From assembly GCF_032118995.1 (NCBI RefSeq), contig NC_092663.1, forward strand, positions 372,001 through 436,000: DNA of 64,000 nt, given 5' to 3'. Positions 1 to 11,310 of this stretch are shown one piece after another (position 1 is the stretch's first letter; every line of letters begins with the position of its first letter). The notes under the pieces were generated by a model that worked only from the letters and a program-made list of their open reading frames with translations, ran no database searches and was not told where the DNA came from. The stretch comes from Asterias amurensis. Lineage: Eukaryota > Echinodermata > Asteroidea > Forcipulatida > Asteriidae. A program made the translations under genes and the position numbers.

Positions 1-96
1 AGTAGCACCCTCTTGTTCAGGTGGGGCTAGTTCACATAATCCATCGGTATGTACAAGCAGTGGAATCACTTTAAACCTTGTAGTTGTATGATAATG

Positions 97-272
97 CAGG
101 CCTGTATGCTTCGTTTTTGAAAGTGCAAGGGCACCAAGGCATTTTCTCCTTGGTAAAGGGCACCCTATGAGGAAATTGTAAATTTGTACTGTAGCATTTC
201 AAGGGCAACAAGGCAATGACAAGGGGCAACGGAGGCAATCGCCTTCGTTGCCTCCGTGAAGTATCAGGCCTG
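97..272. mobile_element. caggcctg-ended MITE, copy 1
   Basis: Bounded by CAGGCCTG at 97-104 and 265-272. The interior has repeated pieces such as aagggcaacaaggcaatgac and ggcaacggaggcaatcgcc that reappear in the copy at 1350-1520. Ends of this type are typical of hAT-like non-autonomous elements. Flanking 8-mers are only partly alike, so the target duplication is uncertain. Confidence 0.65.
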
Positions 273-1349
273 AATTAATGTAATTACATCAAGCCTTTAG
301 TTTTTGAGGGGCGACCAAGCTGCCACCTCTTTTATCTTATCAACAATCATATGAAGCCTTGAGGTCATTATTTTAAAACATTGTTATTTATTTAGTGTGG
401 TAGAGGCTGGGCAAGCTGCTGCCTCATTTTATTTATGGCAAGCTGCCATTTCTAAGCTTGGCAATTTTTTTAATGGGCAAACTGCAAAGTAAAATTGGTT
501 TTATTTTTGTATTTTAATCTCATACATCTGCGCAACGTTGTAATTGTTTTGGACTAATACTTGTTTTATTCTAATGTGTTTTTATGATTAGGTAGGATTC
601 TTTAACTTACCAATTCCTGGTACAACTCTGCATGGTCCAGGGCGGTGGTTATACGCCCACTTATGAAATCCCAAGCTATATCTACAAATTCAACAACACA
701 AAATCATTACAAAACATGACAGCAGCTTCAAAATATCAAATTCTCAAAAAGTATTTGAACAGTCGATCTAATTTGAAAATCACAGGCATGTTGAAAAGCA
801 CACCTGTTTAATTCCTAGGCATGCGATTTTGCGAGTGCCCAATTCATAGACTGCACCGCCGGGGACTTGGACCCAGTAAACTAAGTCTCATTTATCCATG
901 TTTTTCAATAAATAAAGGCTCAGTAACAATGCAGAAAGTGTTCAAATACAAACATAATTTTTCTAATATGATGCACTACTGACTTCTAAATATTTGAAAT
1001 GGAAGTTTCCCTGCAAAAAAATAGGCCGGTAACAAAATAATTTTCTACCACCAAGCATTCTACCTCCATGCACCAAGCAAGGAGAAATTCCTGACAAATA
1101 ATCAGCGTTCAATCAATAACCAATTGCAATTTTTTCAATTGGGAGGGGAATGTGCCCTTGACTTTTTTTTATTTAATAAAATCAGTGTAAGCCTAAATTT
1201 ATTTTGATGGGCTTGGTGTAGGGCTTTTAAAATGTTTATGTGACCAGTTTATTGAAACCTTTAGTGTTCTAAATAGTTGGAGACTGTGAATTGAGTTCAT
1301 ATGAGCTACTTTATTTATCATTGTGGGGTCTGAGCATAAGAATCAATAG

Positions 1350-1520
1350 GGGACTCAGACAAGGAATTTCATCTTTGAGAGGGCAAGGCCATTTTCATTT
1401 TGAAAAGGGCACTTCCGTTGGAAAATTTTAAAGTCTATAGGAATTTTTGAAAGGGCACCAAGGCCAAGACAAGGGCAACGGAGGCCATTGCCTCCCGTGG
1501 CCTCTGTGAAATTCCAGGCC
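1350..1520. mobile_element. caggcctg-ended MITE, copy 2
   Basis: Shares with copy 1 the blocks gggcaccaaggccaagacaa and gggcaacggaggccattgcc, and ends gaaattccaggcctg. The left end (ggaatttcatctttgagag) is the inverted partner of that right end without the final caggcctg. About 170 bp. Confidence 0.6.
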
Positions 1521-2222
1521 TGGGGCCTACATGATGTACTTACATAAAAGACAAAACATGTTGCACGACCAGCAACACTGACACCCCTATGATTACTGTT
1601 TTTATCATTTTGATAAAAGATTGGAATTGAGACTAAGTTGATTTTTCTTGATGTGGACTGCTCCTGGAATTAATTCACAAATTAAAATTAAAATCAGTAA
1701 AATAAAACTCGTTTATGCCACTATTCAAACAATTTTGTCCATATATCTTTCAGCATACCTCATACCCATGAGTGGTTTAATGTAGTGCAGTATCATACAA
1801 AAGTTAACCAAACCATGAAATATACTCACTGGCTGGCAAACATTAATCAGTAATGGACTTTGACCACTCCCTACATGTACATGTACAACTTCATGTAATC
1901 AGGATTTTCATTTAGAACATGTAGAAACTTTACTATATTGGGATGATATTAATATCAGGATGGTTATTTACTTTTTGTACAAATTATGTTTAAGCACCAA
2001 CAAAAACAATTCGCTTTCATCTTTTGCAGCAAAGAACCGATTTTACTCTTTTTAAGAAAATTGTTCTGGGACCTAAAATGCCTCTTTTTAGGCATCGCTT
2101 TTTGCATTTTGGGGTAAAAAATCCAGCTTTCAGAGAAATTGACACACTTTTAGAGCACTCTAATCAAATCTTTCAATTTTACTGGAAAGTCTGCATATAT
2201 TCAAACATAGTTCCTGAAGGAC

Positions 2223-2257
2223 TTTTAAACCTCAGCTTATTAAGCTGAGGTTTAAAA
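2223..2257. repeat. Perfect 35-bp palindrome
   Basis: Two 17-bp arms (left TTTTAAACCTCAGCTTA) are perfect inverted complements separated by a single T. No gene or promoter is recognised next to it. Confidence 0.9.
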
Positions 2258-2376
2258 ACCCATCTGATGTCTCAGACCTGTTCTAGCTCATCGTACGTAA
2301 TTGGATTATCATTGCCATTTTCCAAGCATAAATTTGGAAGTTTGTGTAAGTTGATTAAACATATGTTCTTAATCTG

Positions 2377-2420
2377 AGAATGTTTGTCACGATTATCTTA
2401 GAATGTTTGTCACGATTATT
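2377..2420 (+). repeat. Short tandem duplication, about 23 bp x 2
   Basis: The block agaatgtttgtcacgattat occurs twice in immediate succession. Confidence 0.85.
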
Positions 2421-3787
2421 TAAAAATGTGGCAAAACTAGTCAACAGTCTGGCATAAATGGTTGAAATTTCCAATTTAAGGGTTTTAAACATAATTCACA
2501 AGTTGGCAACCCCCAGTTTTCCACTGTCAGAAGGAGAGGGTTACGATAATCCCAGCTATAGCATGCAATGACATAAACTAGCTTCACTAATTAAAGTTTT
2601 ACGTTATTTTTTTGTAGTCAGTACAAAATATTTTTATTATTATCCCCTAATTATTTTTATGTGCATCACAACAACCAACTTTTAAATTAAATTTTGTTTG
2701 TGACTCCAGCAGAACATGTGCCCACTAAATGAGCATTTTTTAATTGCCGAATGCGGTGCTGTGCTCCATCGTGGTTTCACTGATTTCATAGGCTTAAAAA
2801 TCAGACCATTTGAATTAAATAAAAACTTTTTGTAAATTAATTTTGTACTGACTTTCATAATTTTCAAAGTGAATACTGAAAAAGGTAAACAAAACATTCA
2901 ATTGAAAAAAATACAATTTATCTTTTTCTGTATACAATACAGCATACACAGTTAATGCAGTATCGTAGCATCATACGTTATCGACCCTCATATGTTTTCG
3001 GTCCCCAACTTTGATTCCCATTTACCGCAAGATTGTGCAAGCTGCACCGGTGACAGAAGCTATGCAGTTTACTCACGGTCTGTATTTTCATCAGGCTTAA
3101 TCACGCTGAGAATAGAGTTTCCCGTCGTTGGTTATGCTCAAACATTTATAAAATGATTGATTTTTGGTACTAATCACTAGTGCATTATTATGCCAACATT
3201 CAAATGAGTCAAAGAAACATCATCCAACCTCGAAAGTTCAAAACAAAATTACTATCTGCTAGATTGAGTTTCATTCTGCTTTAGTCACTAGATGGATCAC
3301 GTGAGGTGGTTACTATTTGGGATTCTATTGTGTGCAAATGTGGGGAAAATATTAAAATATTTTAAGTCAAAATGACAATTTTTTATATTTTTTATTTACT
3401 GCATACTGTAATAAATTCCGATAAGCGTAATAAATATTAAGTCTACAATAAATAGAAAATATCATAGATTTGTTTCTTATCTCCTGAAACCAAACATTAC
3501 TGGTCTGAAATGGGGGAAAACGGATTGTTATGAAGTGTGTGTGTTTCAAGGGGGGGGGGTGGGGTGTTTTACTTTCACGCCTTATGATATCTCTGGATTC
3601 TAATATAGTAATGCCTTAGGACAAAAATGTAATTAAACTTGTTAAGTAGTAATTGAATTATGTTTTTGATTTATTTTGCACGCCATACTTGCTTCTGAAT
3701 ATTCAATAAAATACCAACCAATGAAAGGTCTGAAAACATATGACGTTGCTCCAATGTCGTGCAAGCATTTAAGCACTGTTAATAGCA

Positions 3788-4020
3788 GTGCATTTCAGCA
3801 CTGTTAATAGCAGACTGTCTCTCGCAACATCAGTTTGCTGCTCACTTATGGAACAATCTCCCTCTACACATCAAACAAGCCACCACGATCTCAAGTTTCA
3901 AGACTCTTCTCAAAACATATCTATTCAAATCTTCATATACTTAATTATTCTTTTGTTTTCCTCTGACTGAGCGCTTAGAGACTTTCTTTTAACGGTGTTA
4001 GACGCTATAGAAATACGGTT
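3788..4020 (+). mobile_element. Non-LTR retrotransposon (CR1/L2-like) ORF2 C-terminal remnant and 3' UTR
   Basis: Conceptual frames show the usual C-terminal pattern of CR1/L2-type ORF2: a LWNNLP-like block, then SSFKTLLKTYLF. After it comes a short 3' UTR with gcgctta and gacgctatagaaatac, a common 3' motif of these LINEs. The 5' part is absent, and a tandem duplication of the 25-bp block around gcactgttaatagcag lies at its left edge. Confidence 0.7.
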
Positions 4021-4419
4021 GTTTTATCGTAAAACCAAAACTCTAAAAATTTCAACACACCATGAAGTGCAAGTGTTAATGTTAACAAATTGGATAGATG
4101 ATTTGAACAAAAAAAATAGTTTTTGATTGTGAACAATTTTGCTGTTATCCTACTGAAACACATGACACCAGGATAATTAACATCATGACTAGACTGTGCA
4201 GATACTTACACTTTACAGTACATATGAGCCGCCAATTTTTCGCAGTGATCGGGTGGTGATGGAGGTCCGTGATGGATAACCAAGCCTGCTGTTGTGACTA
4301 ATAAATTTATGAATATCAAATCATTTCGGTGTGACCTTGAGCTAGCTAGCTAACAATTTCTTTTTTCCGTACCGCACAAGAGCCATTCCCCACACGCATT
4401 AGCCGTAGAAACCTAAACA

Positions 4420-4629
4420 ATGTCACACAGCGCCCTCAAGAGAGATTGTGTAGTCTTGGTTCAAGACGCTGGTGGGGCTTACGCACCACGTACATCAGCA
4501 GTTCGCGCGAGAGCAGTGTTCTCGCGAGAGCACCGCCACAACTTAGCTATCTCATCGCGTGGGACCATTCACGATTTGTCCACAAGTCTACGGTTTCGAA
4601 AAGAAAGGTTACCAGCCAGGCCCAAATAA
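4420..4629 (+). promoter_or_regulatory. CpG-rich patch with TCTCGCGAGA motif (promoter-like)
   Basis: In an AT-rich setting this stretch is rich in CpG and holds the 10-bp palindrome TCTCGCGAGA at 4520-4529 plus a related cgcgcgagagc just before it. TCTCGCGAGA is a known core-promoter motif of vertebrate housekeeping genes, bound by ZBTB33-type proteins; its use here is inference. A 69-codon open frame starts at 4420 on + but resembles no protein I know. Confidence 0.35.
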
Positions 4630-4682
4630 ACTATATCATATGTACAATTTGTGACTGGTATCCTGCTTATTCCTGACAAATC

Positions 4683-4765
4683 GTCATTCATTTCATTTTC
4701 ATTTCATTTTATTGGAATCACATTTCGTGGCCCACAGGCCAAATTGCACATGATTTACAATAATT
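4683..4765 (-). mobile_element. LINE 3' end with TGAAA-type tail (minus orientation)
   Basis: On the minus strand the text runs ggcctgtgggccacgaaatg, then attccaataaaatgaaatg, ending in a short ATGAA-type tandem tail. This is the common form of a CR1/L2-type 3' terminus. No ORF part is attached. Confidence 0.5.
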
Positions 4766-5268
4766 AAATAGTAAAAACATTTTTATTATTATTGATATTT
4801 TTATTATTATAAATATAAAAAGATATTAAAAAACACACATCAAGTATCATTCCTTGCCGAAACAAAAAAGAATCGATTGTTGCTAAGAATCGATTCCATT
4901 TTTGTTATCTTTCTTCTACTTTTGCCTATAGATTAGCGTTATGTTTTCAAAATTTAGTGTTCTTTCAAATATCGACTTTAGTAACCGGCTAGTGTTTTAG
5001 TTATTCGGAAATCCGCGCCCGGACAGCGTTTGCTCGGATGCAATTGTGAGCAGAGGCCGAGGTAAATGTCCATTATTTCTTCATTAATCAACACTTTTCC
5101 TTCTTTTAAATGCATGTATCATAACTTCTGGTATTTCGTGTTTAAAAATTTGAGCTGATATTCTTGGATAAGTTATAAGACCTTCACAAATTACGAGTTT
5201 ATTGTTGAGTAAGGAGCGGAATTCTATTTTAAAATGGCGATTTTACCCGCCGTAACGTTACACATGTG

Positions 5269-5666
5269 TTAAAGGAACACGTTGCCTTGGATCATGGGTC
5301 GGTCGAGTTGGTCTTTGAAAAGCGTTTGTAACCGTTTGTTACAAAATGCATATGGGTAGAAAGATGTTGTAAAAGTAGAATACAATGATCCACACAAACT
5401 TGCCTCGAAATTGCACGGTTTTCCTTTTACCTCATTGACTAACATGTTCAGCCATTATGGGCTTCAAGTTTTTGACTCCAATAAATGGTTGATCGTGTTA
5501 GTTCACACAGTAAAAGGAACACCATGCAATTTCAAGGCAAATTTGTGTGGATATTTGTATTCATCTTTAACTACATCTTTCCAACCATAATGCATTTTAT
5601 AAAAAAACGGGTACAAACGCTTTTCAAAGACCAACTCGACTGATCCAAGGCAACGTGTTCCTTTAA
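5269..5666. mobile_element. TTAA-flanked MITE (family 2), 398 bp, both ends present
   Basis: Left end TTAAAGGAACACGTTGCC and right end GGCAACGTGTTCCTTTAA are near-perfect inverted repeats of about 27 bp, each with TTAA. The subterminal cgagttggtctttgaaaagc also recurs inverted. No coding capacity. TTAA at both sides points to piggyBac-type target choice (inference). Confidence 0.88.
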
Positions 5667-6639
5667 ACCGGATGTGGTATTTTTTTATTCTGTCAACACA
5701 CACTGTTAAAAGATAAACCCGAAGCCCCCGAAGGGGCCAAAGATAAACCCCCTCTTTTGGCTAATACTTTATAGTTTTATGCATCTTTTGTGGATTGTAA
5801 ATTTATTTTGGAGGAGTTGACGGCAAGTTGATGACATCGGGTTTACGTTAATTTAAATTGGACCCTGTTTCCCAATGTGCGTTGCTGACTGATCGAACAT
5901 CCTAAATATAAGGCAAAAAAAAAAAAATATGTTGGATTGCCCATCACCCGATTTTTTGCTTGGGTCGGTCGTTTTTTGTTTTGTTTTTTTGAGATGTCAA
6001 TGAATGCCCAAAACTGCATAAACATTTCATGAAAGGTCTGGTCGTCAAACAAGCAAGGTATTTCATCTTATACATCTAGCTTCAAGCGCTCTTTTTGCGT
6101 CTTTATTTTGGCAAAATCCTTCAAAAATTATTTCCGAGAGTCGTTTTATTCATCATGTTTTTCGTCCATTCAAAAAACGAGCGATACCATATAAGGGCAT
6201 TATTGGCAACAGCGCCCTCTGTTGTTCAATGGATTGTTAGACTGGTTCCTAGTGAAATCTTGACGTCGGATAAACGGGCATGCGGTTTGATATGTGTGAG
6301 AGGGAAATCGATCTCCGTTGCCTTTGTGGGTGAACGTTGTTGCACCATGGTTGCACTGGATAATTATTTTTGTTGACCAGAAGTAGTGGGCCGAAAACAA
6401 ATATTTGTGTCAAATCTACCATTTTGTGAGCATAAAATATTCATGAAATCACAATTCTGAAGTTAAAAAAAGGGAAAACCCAAACAAAAATAAAAATTTA
6501 AACAAAACCGCGACCGAGATTTTCCTGATTTTACTGTCGGTCGGGATAGGGCAATCCAACATATTTATAAGGCGCGTTAGTAATACGGTTATTATTAGTA
6601 TTATTATTATTATTATATTATATTTTTTAGGCCTAATGA
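5667..6639. other. Intergenic, no gene seen
   Basis: Contains a small dyad (gaagcccccgaaggggcc near 5721), homopolymer A and T runs, an ATT microsatellite near 6595 and the CTCF-like motif at 6210. The 93-codon frame at 6095-6376 shows no recognisable domain. Confidence 0.6.
6210..6227 (-). promoter_or_regulatory. CTCF-like motif
   Basis: On the minus strand gaacaacagagggcgctg resembles the CTCF core consensus, with the AGAGGGCGCT part well matched. A single motif match only; binding is not shown. Confidence 0.3.
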
Positions 6640-7170
6640 ATAACACTCTAAAACACAATTGAGAAAATATGTTGAAGAAAAAGGACAAAAACTTGATCCC
6701 GGAGCAAAACAGTCACAAATTTCCCAGTTTGTGACTTCCTGATATGTTCAACACTAGGTACCAGCCAATTGGATTGACAAACTGCCGAGCCGCAGCCAAG
6801 TTGGACTAAACCATTCCGTAAAAGGGGTGTCACAAGGCAGTGCTGCAGTGCGTGCGCGCTATTTGAGTGAACGGCGGTCATAGCAAACAGACAGCGCACA
6901 CACACTCCTGCACTACCTTATAACACCCCTAATTACAGAATGATTAAGTCCAACTCGGCCGCGGCTTGGCAGGTTGTCAATTCAATTGCCTGGTACCTGC
7001 AGTTCAGCGCTTGGTGACCAAAAAATAAAGCGTTGAACATATCGTGAAGTCACAAAATGGCAAGCCGACATATCAACCTGGGACATTTGTGACTGTTTCG
7101 CTCCGGGATCTGGTAAGTTTTTGTCCTTTTTTTCCAAAATATTTTCTCAATGGTGTTTTGAGTTATATTT
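6640..7170. repeat. Long inverted repeat (about 530 bp, arms about 240-260 bp)
   Basis: The left arm from 6640 pairs with the right arm ending near 7170, centred near 6902. Examples are gatcccggag (6695-6704) with ctccgggatc (7101-7110), and ggtaccagccaattgg with its partner ccaattgaattgacaacc-type text on the other strand. The central 30 bp around 6862-6890 are unpaired. The right arm has an extra tggta that creates a donor-like ctg|gtaagt at 7112. A third partial copy of the arm lies at 7530-7590. Most likely a foldback-type DNA element. Confidence 0.8.
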
Positions 7171-7317
7171 ATAAGACACTTAGGGTTAAGTTTGAGTTCA
7201 AATAATTTGTGTCACAGTCATGATTTTTGAAAGTGGTAAAAATAAAGCAAATCTGTTAACTAGCTGTCGAAATTGTATGTGTTTGACCATTTCGCCCTTT
7301 ACATTCGAGCATGCTTT

Positions 7318-7354
7318 GTAACCCTCCGACTACGCTGTCGGGAGGAGGGTTACA
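7318..7354. repeat. Short hairpin GTAACCCTCC / GGAGGGTTAC
   Basis: A 10-bp perfect stem with a short C/G-rich loop. A related gagggttacgataatccc lies at 2535. No associated gene. Confidence 0.7.
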
Positions 7355-7529
7355 TTATCGCAACTAAGCAAAAGCTTGCCCCTTATCATGTGACATAGCA
7401 ACTGTCTGGATAGTCTGAAAAATTTAGCTGTTATACCTCGGTAACAAACTGTGAAGTTTGATTGGTCCAGAACTACTTCTAGAAACTATAAGGCTATTTG
7501 CGTGAATGGACTCCGCCCACGCAATCCAT

Positions 7530-7590
7530 ACTACCTTGTAGCACCCCTCTCACAGAATGGTTTAGTCCGACTCGGCCGAGGAGGAGGGGG
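7530..7590. repeat. Partial third copy of the long-inverted-repeat arm
   Basis: Text ctaccttgtagcacccctc and cagaatggtttagtccgact matches the right arm at 6911-6965. It stops at a G-rich stretch. Confidence 0.75.
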
Positions 7591-8151
7591 TGTGGGCGTG
7601 GGCATGACCTGGGGTTTTAGCATTTAGGATGGGATCAGGGAGTACACACCACCCAAGCCTACAATGTAACTTCCCTGCTAACCCGTGAAATGCGCTTGAT
7701 TTAAGCACAGAATTCCCTGCGTACGCAAACGCTGATTCTTCATTAAGCAAAGCCATGAGATTAGGCCCAATTGGTGCAGTTCGATTTTACAAGATGCAAG
7801 ACTGTCAGACTTGTTCATTCTTAAGTTTGAAATTCAAAACTCTTTTGATGAAACTAATTCTATGTCTTTGCTATGTTTTATTTGCATGACTCAACATTGC
7901 TTGTATTTGAACCTTTGTGAGTGTGCATGCATAGAAACTTAACTTGTTTATTTTCCTTTCTTCCAGATTGACTTTTCAACATTCCTCATGACGCACTGAG
8001 CATCATGAGGTGGACTCGACATACAAGCAACATGTGACAGTAAACTGAAGATGTAGAGGCATCACAGAAATACATTGAACTCTTTGGCACTATTGGACCC
8101 AGACAGATCTACTGCTATTTGAAATGATCAAACCATGGAGGAGTACATCAA

Positions 8152-8431
8152 ATGGTAGATTCTAATGATGGCCAAGATGAACTGCTCATGACACAACCTC
8201 AGAAGGTAGGTACAAAATGTATACTGCACTTAAAACTCAGATTGAACTCAAGTACAGTCAAGACTGCTCTAAATGCTTAAAATATGTAAACGACTGCGGA
8301 CCAAGTGACTTAATTTAAAACTAAGGGTTTCTCTCTGCTTACAGACAATTGAGAACCCCACAATGGTCAGCAATGCAAAGGACACCAACAATGTCATTAT
8401 CAAGACGTGCCCTCCCAGACCTAGCTCATAA
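8152..8431 (+). CDS. Candidate two-exon small protein, 46 codons, unrecognised
   Basis: Two exon-like blocks, 8152-8205 (ATG at 8152, donor AAG|gtaggt) and 8345-8431 (acceptor gcttacag, stop TAA at 8429-8431), join in phase 0 to a 46-residue frame starting MVDSNDGQDELLMTQPQK and continuing TIENPTMVSNAKDTNNVIIK. The second block runs on to a further donor-like AAAAG|gtaaac at 8434. The first block appears to begin after a strong acceptor (ctttcttccag) at 7966. A 7-codon upstream ORF (MEEYIKW) starts at 8134, and its TAG overlaps the start in ATGGTAG. I recognise no family. It could be a microprotein, a uORF region of a longer transcript or chance in a non-coding RNA. Acidic, no membrane segment. 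Confidence 0.35.
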
Positions 8432-8434
8432 AAG

Positions 8435-9396
8435 GTAAACAATATATGCTCTACATAACACATTTCAAAATTGTAGTGGAAATTAAAACAAAAGATGGCA
8501 AGTAATTAAAAGCAATACACACCCCCTAGCCCTCCCTCTTGAAAATTCCAACACTTTGAATGTCTGGCATATTGATGTGGCTGGGTGCCTAAGGTTCCCT
8601 GGCAAACCTGCTGCTCAAAACATTGTATCCTTTGCAATCTAGCTTTTCAGCTGCAAGTAAAGCTGACAAGCCTCCCAAAAAAACTATTCATTCAAGCTAG
8701 ACATAGCTTTACTCAACACATTGGTTTACATGGATCTGTTTTTCATCAGAAACATTAAGAAAAACAGAGTTGTTCTGTTTAAACAGCGGCTACAGGATGA
8801 TCTCAATATTTCAACTGTTAGCTTTTTATGGCCAAATAGACATCAAAGATACCGGTTAATAACCATTTTACTCTCAAAATTGCATTTAGTAATAAATAAT
8901 TCAAGTAAAAAATGCACCTCTCTGCGCGGCTTTTTCAGCCAAGAGTCAAAAACTGCTTATCTATGATAATGATATGCAATGACCCTTTGACGTCATTGGC
9001 GCTTTTTTCCAATAGTGTTTGTGCACAGTTCTCCAGCTTTAGCCAATTGAGGGCACTATTTTCCACATCAAATAGCACTGATGAAGCCACAATTCCTTTG
9101 TTGCGTACGTTTTTCAGAATTTGGCTCGGAGTGTTTCGGAGAAAAAAAAACGTTTTTACCATGTTTTAGCATGAGGTAAGAGACTCATTTTTTTTTTTTT
9201 TCTGTTTTCTATTTGCTTTGACATCTAATACAAAAATGTAACACTAATATCTGAGCTTTCTGTAGCCGGCCTTTAAATAAGATCTAGATTGTCTCATAGA
9301 ACCTGTGCACCTTTCAGTAAACAAAATGTGTGAAGTTTCATTACATGAACATCACATAAAAGGTTAAAACTTATGACCTCTCCTTTCTTGTGTTTA
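8435..9396 (+). other. Putative intron between exon-like blocks
   Basis: Begins AAAAG|gtaaac and ends tgtttag|tgtgaa, consistent with one intron of the candidate transcript. No other feature beyond poly-A and poly-T runs near 9146 and 9190. Confidence 0.3.
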
Positions 9397-9832
9397 GTGT
9401 GAAGTTTTCAACACAACCTTAACTGGAGCGCTTCGATGTCTGTTCACCCAGCGCCTTGCCATGAACTACTGCGTGTTGTTTCAACTCGGGGAATTATGTG
9501 ACTACAGGGCGACTACATGAAACTGGATCGCTTTGATGCCTGTTCACCTCTCATTGATAACACTCACCATGAACTACTGTTTGGTTTTACAACCCAGGGA
9601 AGTAGGCATCTACAAGATGTCAATGCTGGAACATTTCTTGACACTGCAGACAAACACTGAACTAAGGATCTTGGCCATCAAACTGAGATGGCAATTGACA
9701 GAGGAGGTGATTTCTACAAAGACTCTTGGAAATCCAACCAGTGTTCATCATTTTCATCAAACAGTGTTTAAAGCATGGAACGTTTCTTTGTTGATACTAA
9801 CAATCTGTGAATGACTTCTTGGCTTCTTTAGG
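9397..9832 (+). ncRNA. Exon-like block after a good acceptor, with internal tandem duplication
   Basis: The acceptor ctttcttgtgtttag ends at 9397. The block that follows holds two diverged tandem copies of a ~105-bp unit (aactggagcgcttcgatgtc at 9420; aactggatcgctttgatgcc at 9519; each with ccatgaactactg). A 93-codon open frame runs from 9533 to 9814 without recognised homology. With the blocks at 7967-8205 and 8345-8434 this may be the 3' exon of one + strand transcript; that linkage is inference. Confidence 0.3.
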
Positions 9833-10055
9833 CCAAGTATTATATGTCATCAATTAATGGAACACTTAAGGAACACCATGATGACATGATATGAGACTTT
9901 GCTCTTTGTGTGGAGATGCAGAACATTTATAGATAACTCTTTGACCCCAGAGTGACATGGGGTCACCTGGGGTCGTAGTGAAGCAGAATATGGACATTCA
10001 TCTGGAGGAATTGAACAGGATAATTTTGAATTATTTACTTTGTATGAATTTTATT

Positions 10056-10529
10056 AGCCCCTCACAAAAAATACTAGAAGATTAAATTGTAGAAGATGGA
10101 ATGTAGGACAAATTATCCTATCTGATGAATATCAAATCCAATGATATAAGTTGTTGGGAGATTTTGGATGTTTTAATGCAATCTCCTAAAACGTAAAACC
10201 AACAAATTTAAAAAATCAACCATGAAGTACACAAAATTAGCATTACATGTGCTCAAACAATTCTACTCCTTAAAAAAGGCAGCACAAAATGCGATGGTTG
10301 ACAAAAAGGTCAATATAAAACCATAGAACTAATAAATGAGCAACATGTTTATTTGTACAATTCTATTTTTTAAAAGGTACCACTAATTGACATAAAGTCA
10401 ATGTTACAAACATTTTCTGAGGAATACACTCTAACAATTTCACTTTTCCAGAAAGTGGTACATTTGAAAGCTGATTGACCAAAAATCAAAAAGTACATTA
10501 TTTTATACAAGCAATTATTGTGAGGGGCT
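10056..10529. mobile_element. Inverted-repeat-bounded element, 474 bp
   Basis: Perfect 12-bp terminal inverted repeats, AGCCCCTCACAA at 10056-10067 and TTGTGAGGGGCT at 10518-10529, bound AT-rich, non-coding DNA. TA/TTAT-like flanks are compatible with a target duplication but too AT-rich to decide. Family unassigned. Confidence 0.6.
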
Positions 10530-11189
10530 TATATAATTATAAGATTTGTGACCACATGTTTAACAAATAGGTCTTGAGCTTGCTGCACAAAAAATGTACA
10601 GAGGTTAACAAGAAAAAAAACATACAATCTTGCATATTATGAAAATTTATGAAAACTTTTTTCAGTTTTTTGTTTGGGGAAAAGGGGAGCAACTCGTACT
10701 TTTTCAGCTGTTGTCTTTTATTGAATTTTAGCATGTTGAAAATCTGGTACAAAATGTATAAACTTGCGGGAAATGCCATGCATTGCTCAAGATGAATCTT
10801 TTTGTAAGCATGTGGTATGTATAAGATAAATGGTACAGCATTGGTTACTTTAGTTAGGATTTAGCTTTTTAATGAAGTACATACCAAGGTCAGTCTGTAA
10901 TTGATTAATGATGCTCAAATATTTGAAGGCAAAATACTTTTTTTTTAATTACCCAAAACCAATCTCCAATGAAAACATACACAAGTTTTAAAACTGTTTT
11001 GTTTTCTCTTCTTGACATCAATCTATAGGCATACACTTTTGAGATAAGTTACCAATACCCATTACAATAAATAGAAATAGAAACAACTTTTACTAAGAAC
11101 AAATTTACAAAGCATATTTGTTTTTGGACAGGTTCAACTTTTGATGACGTACATTGTGTCTTTAAAACTGTCACTTTTGCCAGATAACA

Positions 11190-11310
11190 CTAGATTATTT
11201 CAAAAGTGAGTCCAAAACTGTGGAACACGATTCCCTTTGACACAAGGGTTGGCGATTCTCTTGCCATTTTCAGAAAACATCTTTAAGTTTTTATTCCATG
11301 AAACCCAGGT
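11190..11310 (+). mobile_element. LINE ORF2 C-terminal remnant
   Basis: A short frame reads SPKLWNTIPFDTRVGDSLAI then FRKHL, the typical end of CR1/Jockey-group ORF2. Only about 40 residues are visible and there is no reverse-transcriptase core. Confidence 0.6.

Larger units (their letters stand above)
281..3787. other. Intergenic, no gene seen
   Basis: AT-rich sequence. Apart from the MITE, palindrome and short duplication listed separately I see only a run of nine G at 3549 and short chance ORFs (the longest, 2024-2248, has no protein-like features). Confidence 0.7.
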
